Positions 31,522 to 39,826 of a stretch of DNA of 64,000 nt are shown piece after piece. The notes below the pieces were generated by a model that did no database searches, was not told where the DNA came from, and was given only the letters and a program-made list of their open reading frames with translations. Location of the stretch: assembly GCF_027451485.1 (NCBI RefSeq), contig NZ_DAIDJE010000078.1, forward strand, positions 19,755-83,754. The letters are read 5' to 3'. Each line of letters starts with the position of its first letter. Within the stretch, counting starts at the first letter, position 1. A program made the translations under genes and the position numbers. This DNA comes from Bradyrhizobium sp. Its GTDB lineage: Bacteria; Pseudomonadota; Alphaproteobacteria; Rhizobiales; Xanthobacteraceae.

Positions 31522-31767
31522 ATGTTTGCAAATCGACGTAAAAGCGAACGGCGCGTGTGCCGGAGCTTCGCCAAAATCCAGTTTGGGACGGGTTCGCTGC
31601 CGCGCGACTGTACCATTACCGACGTCTCTGCCGGCGGCGTGAAGGTCATCAGCGAACACCTTGATGTTCCTTCAGAGTTCACCATCATCATGTCGGAAGG
31701 GCGGCCGCGGCAATGCCGAATGGCATGGCGGATCGGCTACGAGTTCGGTGCCCAGTTCCTGGACTGA
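31522..31767 (+). CDS. PilZ-domain protein
   Basis: An 81-residue single PilZ domain. It has the arginine motif in NRRKSERRVCR and the second motif DVSAGGVKV, which together bind cyclic di-GMP in this family. The ATG at 31522 has AAGGA upstream; a longer frame from 31483 adds residues unlike the family. It converges on cpaE of the pilus cluster. A link between the two through c-di-GMP is plausible but inferred from position only. Confidence 0.88.
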   Translation: MFANRRKSERRVCRSFAKIQFGTGSLPRDCTITDVSAGGVKVISEHLDVPSEFTIIMSEGRPRQCRMAWRIGYEFGAQFLD

Positions 31768-31839
31768 AGCCACCACGGGCTGAAAGCAGGCCAGTCCGTC
31801 TCGCAAACGGACTGTTCGCGGATAGCGATCGCACAGACT

Positions 31840-31858
31840 TAACCCGAATTCAGGGTTA
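31840..31858. terminator. small hairpin between convergent pilZ and cpaE
   Basis: The arms TAACCC and GGGTTA enclose a 7-base AT-rich loop in the gap between convergent genes. No T tract follows on either strand, so a terminator role is only possible. Confidence 0.35.
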
Positions 31859-31910
31859 GGCCTGCGCGCACTTCTGACCCGGATGCCGCCTGTTTGAAGT
31901 TCCCGCCCGA

Positions 31911-33176
31911 TCAGCCCTTGGCGCGCAGCTTGTTGATGATCGGGGCGAACAGCGAGCCCTTCGGCTTCTTCGGCTCGCCGCGCCCGGTGAGCTGATTGGC
32001 GATATGCACGAAGGTCTTGCTGATGCGGTGGCTGGCGGAGATCTCGGCAATCATCTGGCCGTTATTGGCGGCGGTACCGAACATCTTGGGGTCGAACGGT
32101 ATAGCGGCGAGCGAAGGGCCTTCAATCGCCTTGGCGAATTCACGCGGAGAAATTTCCGGTCGCTTCGACATGCCGACCTGGTTGAGGCAATAAAGCGGCG
32201 GGCGGTCGTTCGGGCGCGCCGCCTTGAGCATGGTCAGCATGTTCTTGGTGTTGCGCATGTTGGCGAGATCGGGTTCGGCGACGATCAGGATGTCATCAGC
32301 CCCCACCAGCGCGCGGCGCGTCCATCCGGACCACTGGTGCGGAATATCGAGAACGATTACCGGCGTGGTCAGGCGCATGGTATCGAAGACGGCATCAAAC
32401 GCGTCGACGCCAAAATCATAGACGCGTTCAAGCGAGGCAGGCGCGGCCAGAAGGCTGAGATGGTCGTTGCACTTGGCGAGAAGCCGCTCGATGAAGGCGC
32501 TGTCGGGCCGCTCGGTCGCGAACACGGCGTTGGCGATGCCTTGCAACGGATCCTTGTTGTAGTCGAGGCTGGCGGTACCGAACGCCAGATCGAGGTCGAT
32601 CACCACGGAGTCAAGCGCGATATCCCGCGCGATGGCCCAGGCCACGTTGTGGGCGACGGTGGATGCCCCGACACCGCCCTTGGCGCCAACAACGGCAATG
32701 ATGCGCCCGACCGGCGTGTCTTCAGACGCCGAGAACAGACCGCAGATCGCGCGGACCACGTCGAGCGTTTCGACCGGACCGATCACATAGTCGCTCACGC
32801 CGCGACGTACCAGTTCGCGGTACGGGGCGACATCCTGGTTGCTGCCGATCACGACGACGCGTGTTCCAGCGTCGCAGACGGTCGCGAGTTCGTCGAGACC
32901 GGCCAGGATGTCGTGTCCGGCCTTGGTCTCCAGAATGATGACGTTGGGGGTCGGAACGCTGTGATAGGTCTCGATGGCGGCTTCCATGCCGCCCATCTTG
33001 ATGGTCAGATGCGCTTTCGCCAGGCGCCGGTCGAGACCTGCGGATTGCACCGCGTCGGCGGTTGCGGTCGTCTCGCAGAATGCCTGCACCGACACTCTTG
33101 GCGCCGGGGCGATATAGTCGTTGCTGAGCGGGGGCAGTTCGTCCGGCTCTTCGGAATCGTTACGCGAGTGAATCAT
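31911..33176 (-). CDS. cpaE: Tad pilus localisation ATPase CpaE/TadZ
   Basis: The 421-residue protein has an N-terminal receiver-like domain (about 25-150) followed by a MinD/ParA-type ATPase. The P-loop reads AKGGVGASTVAHN, the atypical form without the second lysine that is common in CpaE. IDLDLAFGTASLDY follows. CpaE places the Tad machine at the cell pole. Its start overlaps the cpaD stop by 4 bases. A cpaF ATPase gene would normally follow, but here a convergent PilZ gene does. Confidence 0.94.
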   Translation of the reverse strand: MIHSRNDSEEPDELPPLSNDYIAPAPRVSVQAFCETTATADAVQSAGLDRRLAKAHLTIKMGGMEAAIETYHSVPTPNVIILETKAGHDILAGLDELATVCDAGTRVVVIGSNQDVAPYRELVRRGVSDYVIGPVETLDVVRAICGLFSASEDTPVGRIIAVVGAKGGVGASTVAHNVAWAIARDIALDSVVIDLDLAFGTASLDYNKDPLQGIANAVFATERPDSAFIERLLAKCNDHLSLLAAPASLERVYDFGVDAFDAVFDTMRLTTPVIVLDIPHQWSGWTRRALVGADDILIVAEPDLANMRNTKNMLTMLKAARPNDRPPLYCLNQVGMSKRPEISPREFAKAIEGPSLAAIPFDPKMFGTAANNGQMIAEISASHRISKTFVHIANQLTGRGEPKKPKGSLFAPIINKLRAKG

Positions 33177-33973
33177 TTGCCTGCATCGCTGAGTTTGGCT
33201 TTGTCGCCGTCGGGATAATTGGTCGCGGTGCTCGTACCCTTGCGATATTTTTCAAAGCCTTCGGTACGCCGTGCCGTGTAGGCGGGGGTTTCCGGGCGCG
33301 GCTGCACGAGGTCCGACGGATTCGCCACCATCGCCGCCATGTTGCGCTGATAGGCGCAGCCGAAATTGTAATAGGATCTGTTCTCGAAGTAGGTAGGATC
33401 CTTGATCGAGGGCCCGAGATCCTCGGGCCACTCGCCGCAGGGGCCTGCGACGGCCGTCATCTTCGGATAACTCAGACGTACTGTCGCAAGCGTGCGCGGA
33501 TCGTCGGGCGTGTAACGGTGGAGCTTGATGGCGTTGGCCGGCACGCCGCCTGCTTCGAGCAGGCCTCTTGCTTCGTGGACGGCGCTTTCCGCTGCCCGGG
33601 CATTGGCCGTATCGGCCGGAACATCAATGACAATGGCTCCGGTTGCCTCGGCGACCCAGCTGCGTGCCAGGCCGAAGACGTCGGCGCGCTGGTTTGCTGA
33701 TAACCCGCCACGTGCGTGTCCGACGAAGAGAACGATGGAGTGGTTGGCTTCCTGAACCGCAATCGGATGCCGCAGGCGGTAATCGTCCGGCGGCTGTACC
33801 GGCGTCGCAACGCTTCCGGTGGTCTCCGAGCAGGCGCCCAGGACGATCGCAAGGCCAGCCATCGCGCCGGTCAGCGCCGCCCATTTGAAGTTCCTGCGTG
33901 GCAAGCGGCAAACCCCGTTCAGGAACTTCAAATGAAAAGGCGGCACTGAGATGGTGTTCCTGCTGGCGCCCAT
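33173..33973 (-). CDS. cpaD: Tad pilus assembly lipoprotein CpaD
   Basis: The 266-residue protein has a lipoprotein signal with lipobox LGAC and the family segments HPIAVQEANHSIVLFVG, AGPCGEWPEDLGPS and YYNFGCAYQRNMAAMVANPSDLVQPR. The N-terminal region before the lipobox (FHLKFLNGVCRLPRRNFKW) is encoded by the 53-base inverted repeat at 33883-33935. The true start may therefore be the ATG at 33973, which precedes the repeat, or a TTG inside it giving MPRRNFKWAALTG. It lies between cpaC and cpaE. Confidence 0.9.
   Translation of the reverse strand: MGASRNTISVPPFHLKFLNGVCRLPRRNFKWAALTGAMAGLAIVLGACSETTGSVATPVQPPDDYRLRHPIAVQEANHSIVLFVGHARGGLSANQRADVFGLARSWVAEATGAIVIDVPADTANARAAESAVHEARGLLEAGGVPANAIKLHRYTPDDPRTLATVRLSYPKMTAVAGPCGEWPEDLGPSIKDPTYFENRSYYNFGCAYQRNMAAMVANPSDLVQPRPETPAYTARRTEGFEKYRKGTSTATNYPDGDKAKLSDAGK
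33883..33935. repeat. 53-base inverted-repeat element, copy B
   Basis: Perfect 15-base arms (CATTTGAAGTTCCTG at 33883-33897, and the reverse complement at 33921-33935) enclose a 23-base loop. It has the same length and orientation as copy A at 14709-14761 and lies across the start region of cpaD. Confidence 0.85.
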
Positions 33974-34107
33974 GAGCTTTCGAATTTCGCGAACGGTGCA
34001 CGGTGACGTGAAACACGAACTTATGAAAGTGGGCACGAAGCGCAGCATTCTGCAGCGATCGAGCAATGTCCCGCTTGTCATCTTGCTTCCCCCCGCCGCC
34101 GCCTTGC

Positions 34108-35664
34108 TTAGTCTATGATGAAGCCAAAATTGGCCTGGTAATTTCCGATCGGTTCCACCCGCGCCGGAACGCCGTAGATGCGGTTGATCTGCGCAAACAG
34201 CGCCGACTGGGCATCGGTGGCCGGCGCGAAACCATCATCCGGCCGGGAAAGCTCTTTTTGCGCGACCGCGCGCACCACGTAGGGGGTGACGATGACCATC
34301 AGTTCGGTCTGGTTCTTGACGAAGTCCTGGCTGCGGAACAGCTGACCGAGAACCGGGATCTGATCGACGCCAGGCATGCCGTTGATGGCCTGTTTGGTCT
34401 GTTCCTGGATGAGCCCGGCCATCGCGAGCGATCCGCCCGAGGGAATCTCCACCGTCGTTTCGGCGCGGCGCGTCTTGATCGAGGGAATCGTCGTTCCGCC
34501 TTGGCCGCCCTGCAAGGCGTTTTCCAGCGAGACTTCGGATACTTCGGTCATGACGCGCAGGCTGATCTTGCCTTCCGTCATGACGACTGGCGTGAAATTG
34601 AGCGAGATGCCGAATTTCTTGAAGCTCACGGTCTGCACGCAGTCTCCGATGGCGCCGGCGGTCGTCGTTTGACAGGTAACGCCGGTCGGAATTGGGAATT
34701 CGCCGCCGGAAATAAACGTCGCTGATTCGCCGGAGATGGCGGTCAGATTGGGCTCCGCCAGCGTGTGCACGACGCCGGCGCTTTCCATCGCGCGCAAGGT
34801 TGCGGTGACCGTCGGCACGCCGGCCCGGTTGAGGGCCGCAGCGGCCAGGCCATTGGCGCCGACAAGCGGTCCATTGTTGGCGCTGAACGGGTTCGTGTTG
34901 TTGAAGTTCACCACGGCCGTGCCGTAGTTCATGTTGGCGCCGATATCGATGCCGAGCTGCTTGATGATGCTGCGTTGGACCTCCGCGACGGTCACTTTCA
35001 GCATCACCTCATCGCGGCCGCGGACCACGATGGAATTGACCACCTTGTCCGGGCTGCCCACCAGCCGGGCGACGACATCGCCGGCCTGCTGTGCCTCGAT
35101 CGGGGTCGCTACCGATCCGGTCAGCATCACGCTGTCGCAGATGCCCTCGGCCTGGATGGTGGCGGCCGGCAAAAGCTGCTTCAGCGCGGCGCGAATGCCA
35201 TTGAGATCCCGCTTGATCGCAATGTCGTAGGCTGCGATCTGCTGGCCATCTGCGTCAAAGAATACGACGTTGGTTTGTCCGACGGCGGAGCCGATGATGT
35301 AGGCTCGCTGCGACGAGCGGATCACCGCGTTGGCGATCTTCGGATCGGCTACCAGCACATCCTTGGTGTCGCGCGGCAGGTCGATGACGGCCGACTTGCC
35401 GACGCCGAGCGCAAGAAAGCGCGTCCTCGGCGTATCGTGCGGGATGCCGGAGGTCGTCGCCGGGGCTGCACTTGCCGTCGCGGTGCTCGCCGGCGCGGTG
35501 GATTTCGGCACGCTGATGATGGCTGGGCCCGAGGGGGCCGCCGTCTCGCCCTCGGCTGCGGCGGCCGGTGCCGGAGCGAAAGCGAGCGCAAGCGCTGCCG
35601 CAGAGGCTGACAGTGTGCTGATCAATAACGTTCGCATCGACGTGCGGCTTCCCCTGCTCGCCAT
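34108..35664 (-). CDS. cpaC: Tad pilus secretin CpaC
   Basis: Outer-membrane secretin channel of the Tad system. The 518-residue protein has a signal peptide (LLISTLSASAAALALAFAPAPAAAA), an N-terminal pilus-assembly domain (FLALGVGKSAVIDLPRDTKDVLVADPKIANAVI), a BON domain and the secretin core. The core has VHTLAEPNLTAISGESATFISGGEFPIP and VPVLGQLFRS-like IPVLGQLFRSQDFVKNQTELMVIVTPYVV. The ATG at 35664 has AAGGAC upstream. It follows cpaB closely. Confidence 0.95.
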   Translation of the reverse strand: MASRGSRTSMRTLLISTLSASAAALALAFAPAPAAAAEGETAAPSGPAIISVPKSTAPASTATASAAPATTSGIPHDTPRTRFLALGVGKSAVIDLPRDTKDVLVADPKIANAVIRSSQRAYIIGSAVGQTNVVFFDADGQQIAAYDIAIKRDLNGIRAALKQLLPAATIQAEGICDSVMLTGSVATPIEAQQAGDVVARLVGSPDKVVNSIVVRGRDEVMLKVTVAEVQRSIIKQLGIDIGANMNYGTAVVNFNNTNPFSANNGPLVGANGLAAAALNRAGVPTVTATLRAMESAGVVHTLAEPNLTAISGESATFISGGEFPIPTGVTCQTTTAGAIGDCVQTVSFKKFGISLNFTPVVMTEGKISLRVMTEVSEVSLENALQGGQGGTTIPSIKTRRAETTVEIPSGGSLAMAGLIQEQTKQAINGMPGVDQIPVLGQLFRSQDFVKNQTELMVIVTPYVVRAVAQKELSRPDDGFAPATDAQSALFAQINRIYGVPARVEPIGNYQANFGFIID

Positions 35665-35699
35665 ATTCTTCGTCCTTCTGGTCTTGGGCGCCCTTCTGG

Positions 35700-36500
35700 T
35701 CACTTCGACGCTGCGCCACCTGGGTTGGTGACGCCGTAGCGGACCACGTCGATACCGGGGTGCTGGCTCCGCTCATTGACGCTAATCGCAATCTGGTTGG
35801 CGTCGGCGATGCTGCGCAGGGCGAGTGACAGCGTTCCAGCCTGGCGCGCGCTCGCGAGCTCGGTTGTCTGCTCGGGCTTCAATGCGAGCGTGACCGTGCG
35901 GCCGATGACGCTGTTGGTGCCTTCCTTTTCCTTCGGCGCTTGGTCGATCGCGAGCACGCGAATGTTGGCCAGTGCAACCTCCGAGACGACGATATCGGGC
36001 AGGCTCGGGTTCGGATTCTTCACCCGGCGCGTCAGAATGACGTCGACACGATCGTTGGGAAGAATGAAGCCCCCGGCGCCGGTCTCCGCGGAAATCTCCG
36101 TCGCTACCGCGCGATAGCCGCTTGGCAGGATAGCAGCCATGAATCCGGAGCCGTCGGCCTTCACCAGCTTGGCTTCGCGGATCGGCTCGCCTGCAACAAA
36201 GGGAGCGCGCGCGATCGAGCCGGCGATCTGATTATTGGCATTCGGTCGATCGCTTCGGCGGATGAAGCTGTTGCTCGTCGTCGACGCAGGCCAGGTCTGC
36301 CAGATCACGTCATTGGCGTTTAGCGTCTGGCCGAGGCCGATGTCGGCCTTGGCGACCAGAACATCGATAGTCTGAAGCTGTGCGACAGGTGCAGCTGCCG
36401 GGGCGGGAGGCTTGCTTTCGGTCAATCCGCTGGCGAGGTACGCCGCGACGCCGCCGGCACTGAGAGCAATAGCTAGAACGACAATGCGGGCGATGTTCAT
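35700..36500 (-). CDS. cpaB: Tad pilus assembly protein CpaB/RcpC
   Basis: The 266-residue protein begins with a membrane anchor (IARIVVLAIALSAGGVAAYLA). A SAF domain follows (VLVAKADIGLGQTLNANDVIWQTWP), then the RcpC/CpaB region with GYRAVATEISAETGAGGFILPNDRVDVI. It helps stabilise or gate the secretin. The ATG at 36500 gives the family N-terminus MNIARIVVLA; the longer open frame upstream has no similarity. It is the first gene of the minus-strand cpaBCDE block. Confidence 0.94.
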   Translation of the reverse strand: MNIARIVVLAIALSAGGVAAYLASGLTESKPPAPAAAPVAQLQTIDVLVAKADIGLGQTLNANDVIWQTWPASTTSNSFIRRSDRPNANNQIAGSIARAPFVAGEPIREAKLVKADGSGFMAAILPSGYRAVATEISAETGAGGFILPNDRVDVILTRRVKNPNPSLPDIVVSEVALANIRVLAIDQAPKEKEGTNSVIGRTVTLALKPEQTTELASARQAGTLSLALRSIADANQIAISVNERSQHPGIDVVRYGVTNPGGAASK

Positions 36501-37269
36501 ACGCGATCTACTGTTTACGCCGGGGTACAAAGCTGGCCTGGAAGCTCCCCTCTGAGGATGACTAAGCGGTAAAGGTATAAGCGACCTTGAAAGCCGCGGC
36601 CTTTGCGAAGGACCGGCCGCCGATTTGTCCGCATGGTGAACACAAGGTTTATCGTTTCCAAAACAGATGCGCGGGCGGCGCCATCGATTGCGCAGGCAGG
36701 TGTCTCCACACCCCAACGGGTGGACGGGTTTGTGGACGTCTCTGGTACGTGATCTGTTTTTTCAGGGCGGCGCGATTGCGCGGGCCGTGATCTACGCCGG
36801 CCCCGGCGAGAAGGGTTCTCCCATGCAACCATCGAGCCGCGGCCTTGCACCTTGATCCGGACTTGCTGGCCAGTCGAAACCGTCGGATGGACGTGCGGCC
36901 GCGTTATCCCGCTCACGACTCCTTCCCTCGCCGGAGCACCGGCCGGGTTCTCCGCGCCATCATTTCGGCCGGGCAGCGCTTGGCTCCGCCGTCATGATGG
37001 TCGCCATCGGCTATGAGCGGCGACGCCGTTCAAAGCGCATCACGCCGCGCTCTCTCGTCCGCGCGGCTTCACCTCACCGTGAAACTACGGGGCTCACCGT
37101 TTGGCACTGACCGGATTCGGCAACGGACCTCGATTGCTTGGATTCGGGCGCCAGCCGAAGAAGGGCTACCAAGAGCGGAATTGAACCGCCACTTTAAAAT
37201 TCCTCTAAGATCAGCGGGTTTTAGCCCGCCAAGCTTGACCTTCGGGCCTGTCGTTGAAAATAGACATTT
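36501..37269. other. 769-base gap between divergent cpaB and feoA
   Basis: I see no credible gene: the open frames here lack family features and overlap each other. In particular there is no Flp pilin or CpaA peptidase, which often lie upstream of cpaB. The right end holds the iron-control-like element and two short hairpins of the feoA leader. Confidence 0.6.
37193..37209. promoter_or_regulatory. iron control element-like motif ahead of feoA
   Basis: TTTAAAATTCCTCTAAG matches 11 of 14 defined positions of the Irr-binding ICE consensus TTTAGAA-N3-TTCTAAA. It lies 60 bases upstream of the feoA start. It is flanked by two short hairpins, GCGG-N7-CCGC at 37174-37188 and GCGGG-N6-CCCGC at 37214-37229. 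Confidence 0.55.
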
Positions 37270-37557
37270 ATGACGGTTATGACAGCTATCGATGACAACC
37301 CGGCGCCCGAGAAGCGACTTGGTTCGGCCAAGCGCGGCTATTCCGGCAAGATCCACAAAGTCGCCGCCGATGGGGTGAATTCCTCGCTTTCCGCGCTCGA
37401 GCTTGAAAGTCGCCTGCTTGAACTCGGATTTGTCGAGGGGGCAAGGGTCGAGGTGCTTCACGAAGGCATTGTCGGCGGCGATCCGATCGCCGTTCGCATC
37501 GATAACGTCACGGTCGCGATGCGCCGGCGCGAAGCGATGGCCGTCATTGTCGTCTGA
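37270..37557 (+). CDS. feoA: ferrous iron transport protein FeoA
   Basis: Small SH3-like partner of FeoB. The 95-residue protein has the FeoA core ESRLLELGFVEGARVEVLHEGIVGGDPIAVRIDNVTVAMRRREAMAVIV. A 45-residue basic N-terminal extension includes KRGYSGKIHKV. An in-frame ATG at 37279 is a possible alternative start. It is followed by feoB after a 181-base gap that contains a long palindrome. No FeoC is seen. Confidence 0.93.
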   Translation: MTVMTAIDDNPAPEKRLGSAKRGYSGKIHKVAADGVNSSLSALELESRLLELGFVEGARVEVLHEGIVGGDPIAVRIDNVTVAMRRREAMAVIVV

Positions 37558-37647
37558 CGGCCGCCCTCGAATTTCAAGGTCCTGTCAAGAGGACCGTAAT
37601 CCGGCTATAGGGCCCCAAATCCGAAAGCCGCGTCAGAGACCATAAGA

Positions 37648-37726
37648 TCCAAAGCTCCTTTGATTTCGAAGTTCGCATCAGAGGCCGCCGCAACAGCTTG
37701 CGAACTTCGGAAATCAGAGCTTTGGA
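37648..37726. repeat. 79-base imperfect palindrome between feoA and feoB
   Basis: Arms run from TCCAAAGCTC at 37648-37657, through TGATTTCGAAGTTCGCA at 37661-37677, to the matching TGCGAACTTCGGAAATCA and GAGCTTTGGA ending at 37726. It ends 12 bases before the feoB ATG. Transcribed, it would form a long hairpin over or next to the ribosome-binding region. It shares the GAAGTTC core of the other boundary repeats. Confidence 0.75.
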
Positions 37727-37738
37727 CTGTACGCCGTC

Positions 37739-39610
37739 ATGGAAGCTCCGTTGATGCATCTGGCCCTCGTGGGCACGCCCAACAGCGGCAAGACCTCGCT
37801 GTTCAACGCGCTGACCGGCAGCCGGCAGAAGGTCGCGAACTATCCGGGGGTCACCGTCGAGCGCAAGGAAGGCTTTTTTGTCACGCCGCTTGGTCGGCAG
37901 GCCTCGCTCGTCGATCTGCCCGGCACCTATTCGCTGCGCGGGCGCAGCCCCGATGAGGAAATCACCCGCGATTTCGTGCTGGGGCGCGCCGCGGGCGAAG
38001 CGCCGCCGGATCTTGTGCTCTGCGTCGCCGACTCCACGAATCTGCGGCTGACGATCCGACTGCTGCTTGAACTCAAGCAAACCGGCCGGTCGCTGATGCT
38101 GGTACTCAATATGTTCGACATCGCAACGCGGCGCGGCGTCTCTGTCGATATCGCGCGCTTGTCCGAAATGCTAGGCGTTCCCGTGGTGACCTCGATCGCA
38201 GTGCGCAAGGCCGGTATCGCCGATCTGTTGCGCAAGACCGACGAGATTGCGATGAAGCCGCAGAGCTCGGCCCGGGAAAATTCCTGGAAGGTGCTCTCGG
38301 TCGCGGAGCTGCGAGCCACCCAGCGCGAAGCCGACCGCATCATCGCGGCAACCGTCAGCCTGCCGGCCCGGCCGGACAACTGGACGGCGAGGATCGATGC
38401 GGTGGTGCTGCATCCGGTGGCGGGCCTCGCAATTCTCGCGCTCATCCTGTTTGTCATGTTCCAGGCGGTGTTCGCCTGGGCACAGCCGCTGATGAACCTT
38501 TTGTCGGATGCATTCTCGGGGCTCGGTCAGTTCGTGCACGACACGCTGCCGGCGGGACTGCTGCAAAGCTTCCTTCAGAACGGCGTGATCTCCGGCGTCG
38601 GCAGCGTCATCGTCTTCCTGCCGCAGATCATCATCATCTTCCTGTTCATTCTGCTGCTCGAAGATTTCGGCTACATGGCGCGCGCCGCGTTCCTGATGGA
38701 TCGCATCATGGGCGGCGCAGGACTGCACGGCCGCGCCTTCATCCCCCTGCTCTCGAGCTTTGCCTGCGCCATTCCCGGCATCATGGCGACGCGCGTCATC
38801 GACAACCGCCGCGACCGCCTGACCACGATCCTGATTGCGCCGCTGATGACCTGCTCGGCGCGAATTCCGGTCTACACCCTGATCATCTCGGCTTTCATAC
38901 CCGACGATCAGGTCTGGGGCTGGGTCAATCTGCGCGGCCTGGTGATGTTCGGCCTTTATGCCGCCGGCATCACCAGCGCACTCGGCGTATCGTTCCTGAT
39001 CAAGTTCTTCATGTGGCGCGATTACGCGCCGGCGCCGTTCATGCTGGAACTGCCGGATTACAAATTGCCTCGCCTCAAGAGCATCGCACTCGGCGTCTAT
39101 ACCCGGGCGAAGATGTTCCTGCAGCGCGCCGGCACCACGATTTTCTCGATGATGGTGCTGATCTGGTTTCTCGCCTCGTTTCCGCAGCCACCCGCCGGCA
39201 CCGCAGAGCCCGCCATCAACTACAGCCTCGCCGCAATCATTGGCCATGCGCTGGCGCCGCTGTTTGCACCAGTCGGATTCAACTGGCAGATCGTGGTTGC
39301 GCTCGTTCCAGGAATGGCGGCGCGCGAAGTTGCGGTCGCAGCGCTAGGCACGGTCTACGCCATCGAAGGCGGCAAGGAAGCCGCCGACCAGATCGGCCAG
39401 GTGCTGGCTACCAAATGGAGTCTGGCGACGGCGTTGTCGCTGCTCGCGTGGTACATCTTCGCCCCGCAATGCGCGTCGACTCTTGCCGTCATCCGTCGGG
39501 AAACCGGCGGCACGAAATGGATGGTACTCACCTTCAGCTACATGTTCGCGCTGGCTTACGCGGCGAGCCTTCTAACGTATAATATTGCCGTCACATTGGG
39601 CGCCGGCTGA
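37739..39610 (+). CDS. feoB: ferrous iron transporter FeoB
   Basis: Inner-membrane Fe2+ transporter with a fused G domain. The 623-residue protein has G1 VGTPNSGKTS at about 10-19, the switch VANYPGVTVERKEG, G3 DLPGTYSL, and G4 LNMFD. A helical GDI domain and two Gate domains follow, with conserved Cys in SSFACAIPGIMATR and LMTCSARIPVY. The length is near the short end for FeoB. It is in one direction with feoA; translation may be affected by the palindrome 12 bases upstream. Confidence 0.96.
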   Translation: MEAPLMHLALVGTPNSGKTSLFNALTGSRQKVANYPGVTVERKEGFFVTPLGRQASLVDLPGTYSLRGRSPDEEITRDFVLGRAAGEAPPDLVLCVADSTNLRLTIRLLLELKQTGRSLMLVLNMFDIATRRGVSVDIARLSEMLGVPVVTSIAVRKAGIADLLRKTDEIAMKPQSSARENSWKVLSVAELRATQREADRIIAATVSLPARPDNWTARIDAVVLHPVAGLAILALILFVMFQAVFAWAQPLMNLLSDAFSGLGQFVHDTLPAGLLQSFLQNGVISGVGSVIVFLPQIIIIFLFILLLEDFGYMARAAFLMDRIMGGAGLHGRAFIPLLSSFACAIPGIMATRVIDNRRDRLTTILIAPLMTCSARIPVYTLIISAFIPDDQVWGWVNLRGLVMFGLYAAGITSALGVSFLIKFFMWRDYAPAPFMLELPDYKLPRLKSIALGVYTRAKMFLQRAGTTIFSMMVLIWFLASFPQPPAGTAEPAINYSLAAIIGHALAPLFAPVGFNWQIVVALVPGMAAREVAVAALGTVYAIEGGKEAADQIGQVLATKWSLATALSLLAWYIFAPQCASTLAVIRRETGGTKWMVLTFSYMFALAYAASLLTYNIAVTLGAG

Positions 39611-39690
39611 TTGAGCCGGAGGCTCCGTCAATGGCGCGCAACGCAAGCTTCATATCAGGCTTCCGCACAGCGTGCTTACGAACTCCCCAG

Positions 39691-39707
39691 TTTAGGTTTG
39701 TTCTAAT
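39691..39707. promoter_or_regulatory. iron control element-like motif ahead of the porin operon
   Basis: TTTAGGTTTGTTCTAAT matches 11 of 14 defined positions of the ICE consensus TTTAGAA-N3-TTCTAAA. It lies about 120 bases upstream of the porin ATG, in the gap after feoB. Confidence 0.5.
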
Positions 39708-39826
39708 TCTAATGTGGAGAGATTCCAATTTGCGCAACGCAGATTCCGAATCCCTCCTTCAACGGCAACCACTATTAGCTGTCCCCGAAATCGCGGAGTT
39801 CTTGACCTTCGCGGATTGGGGGATCC

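Noticed and set aside
36515..36916. 133-codon open frame on the minus strand in the cpaB-feoA gap.
   Set aside because: No family features and a composition typical of a GC-rich chance frame; overlaps other equally weak frames.
37167..37240. tRNA-like pattern on the minus strand ahead of feoA, with a T-arm-like GCGG-TTCAATT-CCGC and a partly matching acceptor.
   Set aside because: No D arm, no proper variable region and a poor acceptor; the pattern is better explained by two short hairpins flanking the ICE-like motif.
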